From contig JAFEBA010000093.1 in assembly GCA_018266105.1 (NCBI GenBank), positions 1 to 33,303 of the forward strand: 33,303 bases of DNA, in the 5' to 3' direction. This document shows positions 32,201 through 33,303 of the stretch, piece by piece. Numbering within the stretch: the stretch's first letter is position 1; every line of letters starts with the position of its first letter. A program made the position numbers and the translations under genes. Below the pieces are notes generated by a model, which was not told where the DNA came from, did no database searches, and saw nothing but the letters and a program-made list of their open reading frames with translations. Source of the DNA: a bacterium. GTDB lineage: Bacteria > Vulcanimicrobiota > Xenobia > Xenobiales > JADMJV01.

Positions 32201-33303
32201 TTAAGCTGGCCGCGCAGCGACTGACGCTCCTCGGTTGGACTGATCGGGTATTGCCTGGCGCAGGCGGTGGTCGAGGGCGGGGAAGCGATTGAAGTCGCGC
32301 AGGCGATAGACCGCCTTGGAGGCCACCGGCTGGGGGCAGAGGGTGAGGAACACCCGATAGGAGATGAAGCGAGGGTCCGCTTCCAGCAGGGCCAGAGTCT
32401 CCAGGCAGGCCGGCCGATGGGAGTCCGGGTTGTGGCCGTCTGAATTCTGGGAATCCTGCTGTTGCTCTGGCTGCTCGTGTTCCTGCTCTAGATGTTGACT
32501 TTGTTGCGTTTCCGGCTTGTGGAAAGAACGCTTCGAGCGGACGGGTTTGGGGTCGACGCCCAGCTGGCGCTCGGGAGTACGCAGATTGAAGATGGCCTCG
32601 CGCAACTCGCTGGAAAGCATTCGCAGGGTGTCTTCGCCGCTGCACTCCTCCCAGACCAGGGCGTCCGCGCTATTCACCTCTTCCACTTCGCCCTGGACTT
32701 GCTGTTGACCGCGTCGCCGGCCCTGCTGTCCGCCACCGCCTCCGTTTCCGCCACCTCCCCCGGAGGCAAGTCCGGCACCGGCCTGTTGGGCCAGTTCCAA
32801 CTGCTCGCGGCTGATCGGGAGCTGAATAGCGGTGGCTTGCTGGCGCTGAACCTCGGCTACTTTCAACTCGCTGTTCTCGGGGCGAGTTTGGGACAGCTTT
32901 TCGAGCTTGGGGAGTTGCGGGGCCGGGGCCGGCTCAGGGTTGAGGCCCAGACCTTCCGGGCCCAGGGTCCGGGGGCTTTCCTGGCCGGGTCGGGAGCTTT
33001 CGGCTTGAGGCGCCGTCCGCGAGTCCTTGACGGTGCTTGCCCCGGACTCGGTTTTGGGCGTCTCGGCCTGCACCGTCCTGGGTTCGGTCGATTTGGGTTC
33101 GGTCGGGGCAGTCACCACCGGCTTGGGAAGAACGGGCTGGTTGACGTTGCTTTGAGCCACTTTCGGTGCCTGCTTGGTGGCCGCCAGGCTGGGCTGATGG
33201 ATGGGCTTTTTCAGATCGCCAAGGGGGGCGGGGTTGGAGGGCGGAACCGCTTGGGGCATAGGGGCTTTGGGTTGTGGCCTGGCAGGCGTCGGCGGCTGGG
33301 GGC
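32201..33303 (-). CDS. Pro/Gly-rich protein of unknown function, 5' end missing
   Basis: The frame stays open beyond the first ATG (33259) to the edge of the window, and the extra residues are as Pro-rich as the rest, so the start lies outside. At least 366 residues. The visible part is largely low complexity: Pro/Ala/Thr-rich with KP/EP repeats (to about 150 residues after the ATG), a Gly/Gln-rich block (GGGGGNGGGGGQQGRRRGQQQ-like) and a Gln/Glu/His block. Two ordered islands are seen: one with EEVNSADALVWEECSGEDTLRML and LREAIFNLRTPERQLG, and a C-terminal one (ACLETLALLEADPRFISYRVFL). I do not recognise it. The 61-base gap to the TPR gene and shared strand suggest one operon. Confidence 0.6.
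   Translation of the reverse strand, partial: PQPPTPARPQPKAPMPQAVPPSNPAPLGDLKKPIHQPSLAATKQAPKVAQSNVNQPVLPKPVVTAPTEPKSTEPRTVQAETPKTESGASTVKDSRTAPQAESSRPGQESPRTLGPEGLGLNPEPAPAPQLPKLEKLSQTRPENSELKVAEVQRQQATAIQLPISREQLELAQQAGAGLASGGGGGNGGGGGQQGRRRGQQQVQGEVEEVNSADALVWEECSGEDTLRMLSSELREAIFNLRTPERQLGVDPKPVRSKRSFHKPETQQSQHLEQEHEQPEQQQDSQNSDGHNPDSHRPACLETLALLEADPRFISYRVFLTLCPQPVASKAVYRLRDFNRFPALDHRLRQAIPDQSNRGASVAARPA

Noticed and set aside
32700..32770. Gly/Gln repeat region as a CRISPR or tandem-repeat array
   Set aside because: It is in frame within the Pro/Gly-rich coding sequence and has no repeat-spacer structure.

Overview
The window looks like a compact piece of chromosome from a GC-rich, diderm (outer-membrane) bacterium. 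The evidence is a BBP2-type outer-membrane barrel, type IV pilus assembly genes, a Hanks-type kinase with an extracytoplasmic tail and many Sec-signal secreted proteins. No marker gene (rRNA, ribosomal protein, tRNA) is present. The mix of SNF2-family proteins, TerB-like and PATAN-like domains, serine/threonine kinase, M13 peptidase and bulb-type lectin would fit a poorly cultured phylum such as Eremiobacterota/Vulcanimicrobiota or Armatimonadota, but that is only an impression. I see no integrase, transposase, CRISPR array or phage gene, and no gene-free stretch reaches 300 bases.

Layout. 1-789 (+): 3' end of a glucoamylase-like (GH144-type) glycan hydrolase. 773-4971 (-): bulb-lectin gene with its own intrinsic terminator, then hotdog thioesterase, lysozyme-like secreted protein, small secreted protein, OmpR-type regulator and sensor kinase. 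5086-8809 (+): a tightly coupled trio of transmembrane Ser/Thr kinase, secreted BNR beta-propeller and BBP2 outer-membrane barrel. 8940-9104 (+): DUF1328 small membrane protein followed by a strong terminator. 9173-15221 (-): type IV pilus/pseudopilus operon, in order of transcription PilC, two small prepilin-like proteins, a PilX-like minor pilin, PilM and PilB. It shows short overlaps and repeated TTG starts.

15321-16483 (+), divergent from the pilus operon: a single-domain receiver overlapping a protein that combines what looks like a degenerate kinase ATPase domain with an intact Hpt domain, a probable phosphorelay. 16475-28710 (-): two paralogous SNF2 proteins of about 1300 residues bracket an M13 metallopeptidase, a predicted papain-like cysteine peptidase, a 3D-domain protein and a small secreted protein. 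28762-29373 (-): secreted Tyr/Asn-rich protein. 29559-30278 (+): unknown protein with one hydrophobic segment. 30283-33303 (-): PATAN-like (DUF4388-like) protein, TPR protein and a Pro/Gly-rich protein that runs off the window.

How the parts may work together (inference): much of the window concerns the cell surface, namely pilus assembly, outer-membrane transport, glycan binding and hydrolysis, and the signalling that may control them. The strongest leads for undescribed biology are the kinase-propeller-barrel cassette, the receiver/pseudo-ATPase-Hpt pair next to the pilus operon, and the twin SNF2 locus whose first member carries about four TerB-like modules.
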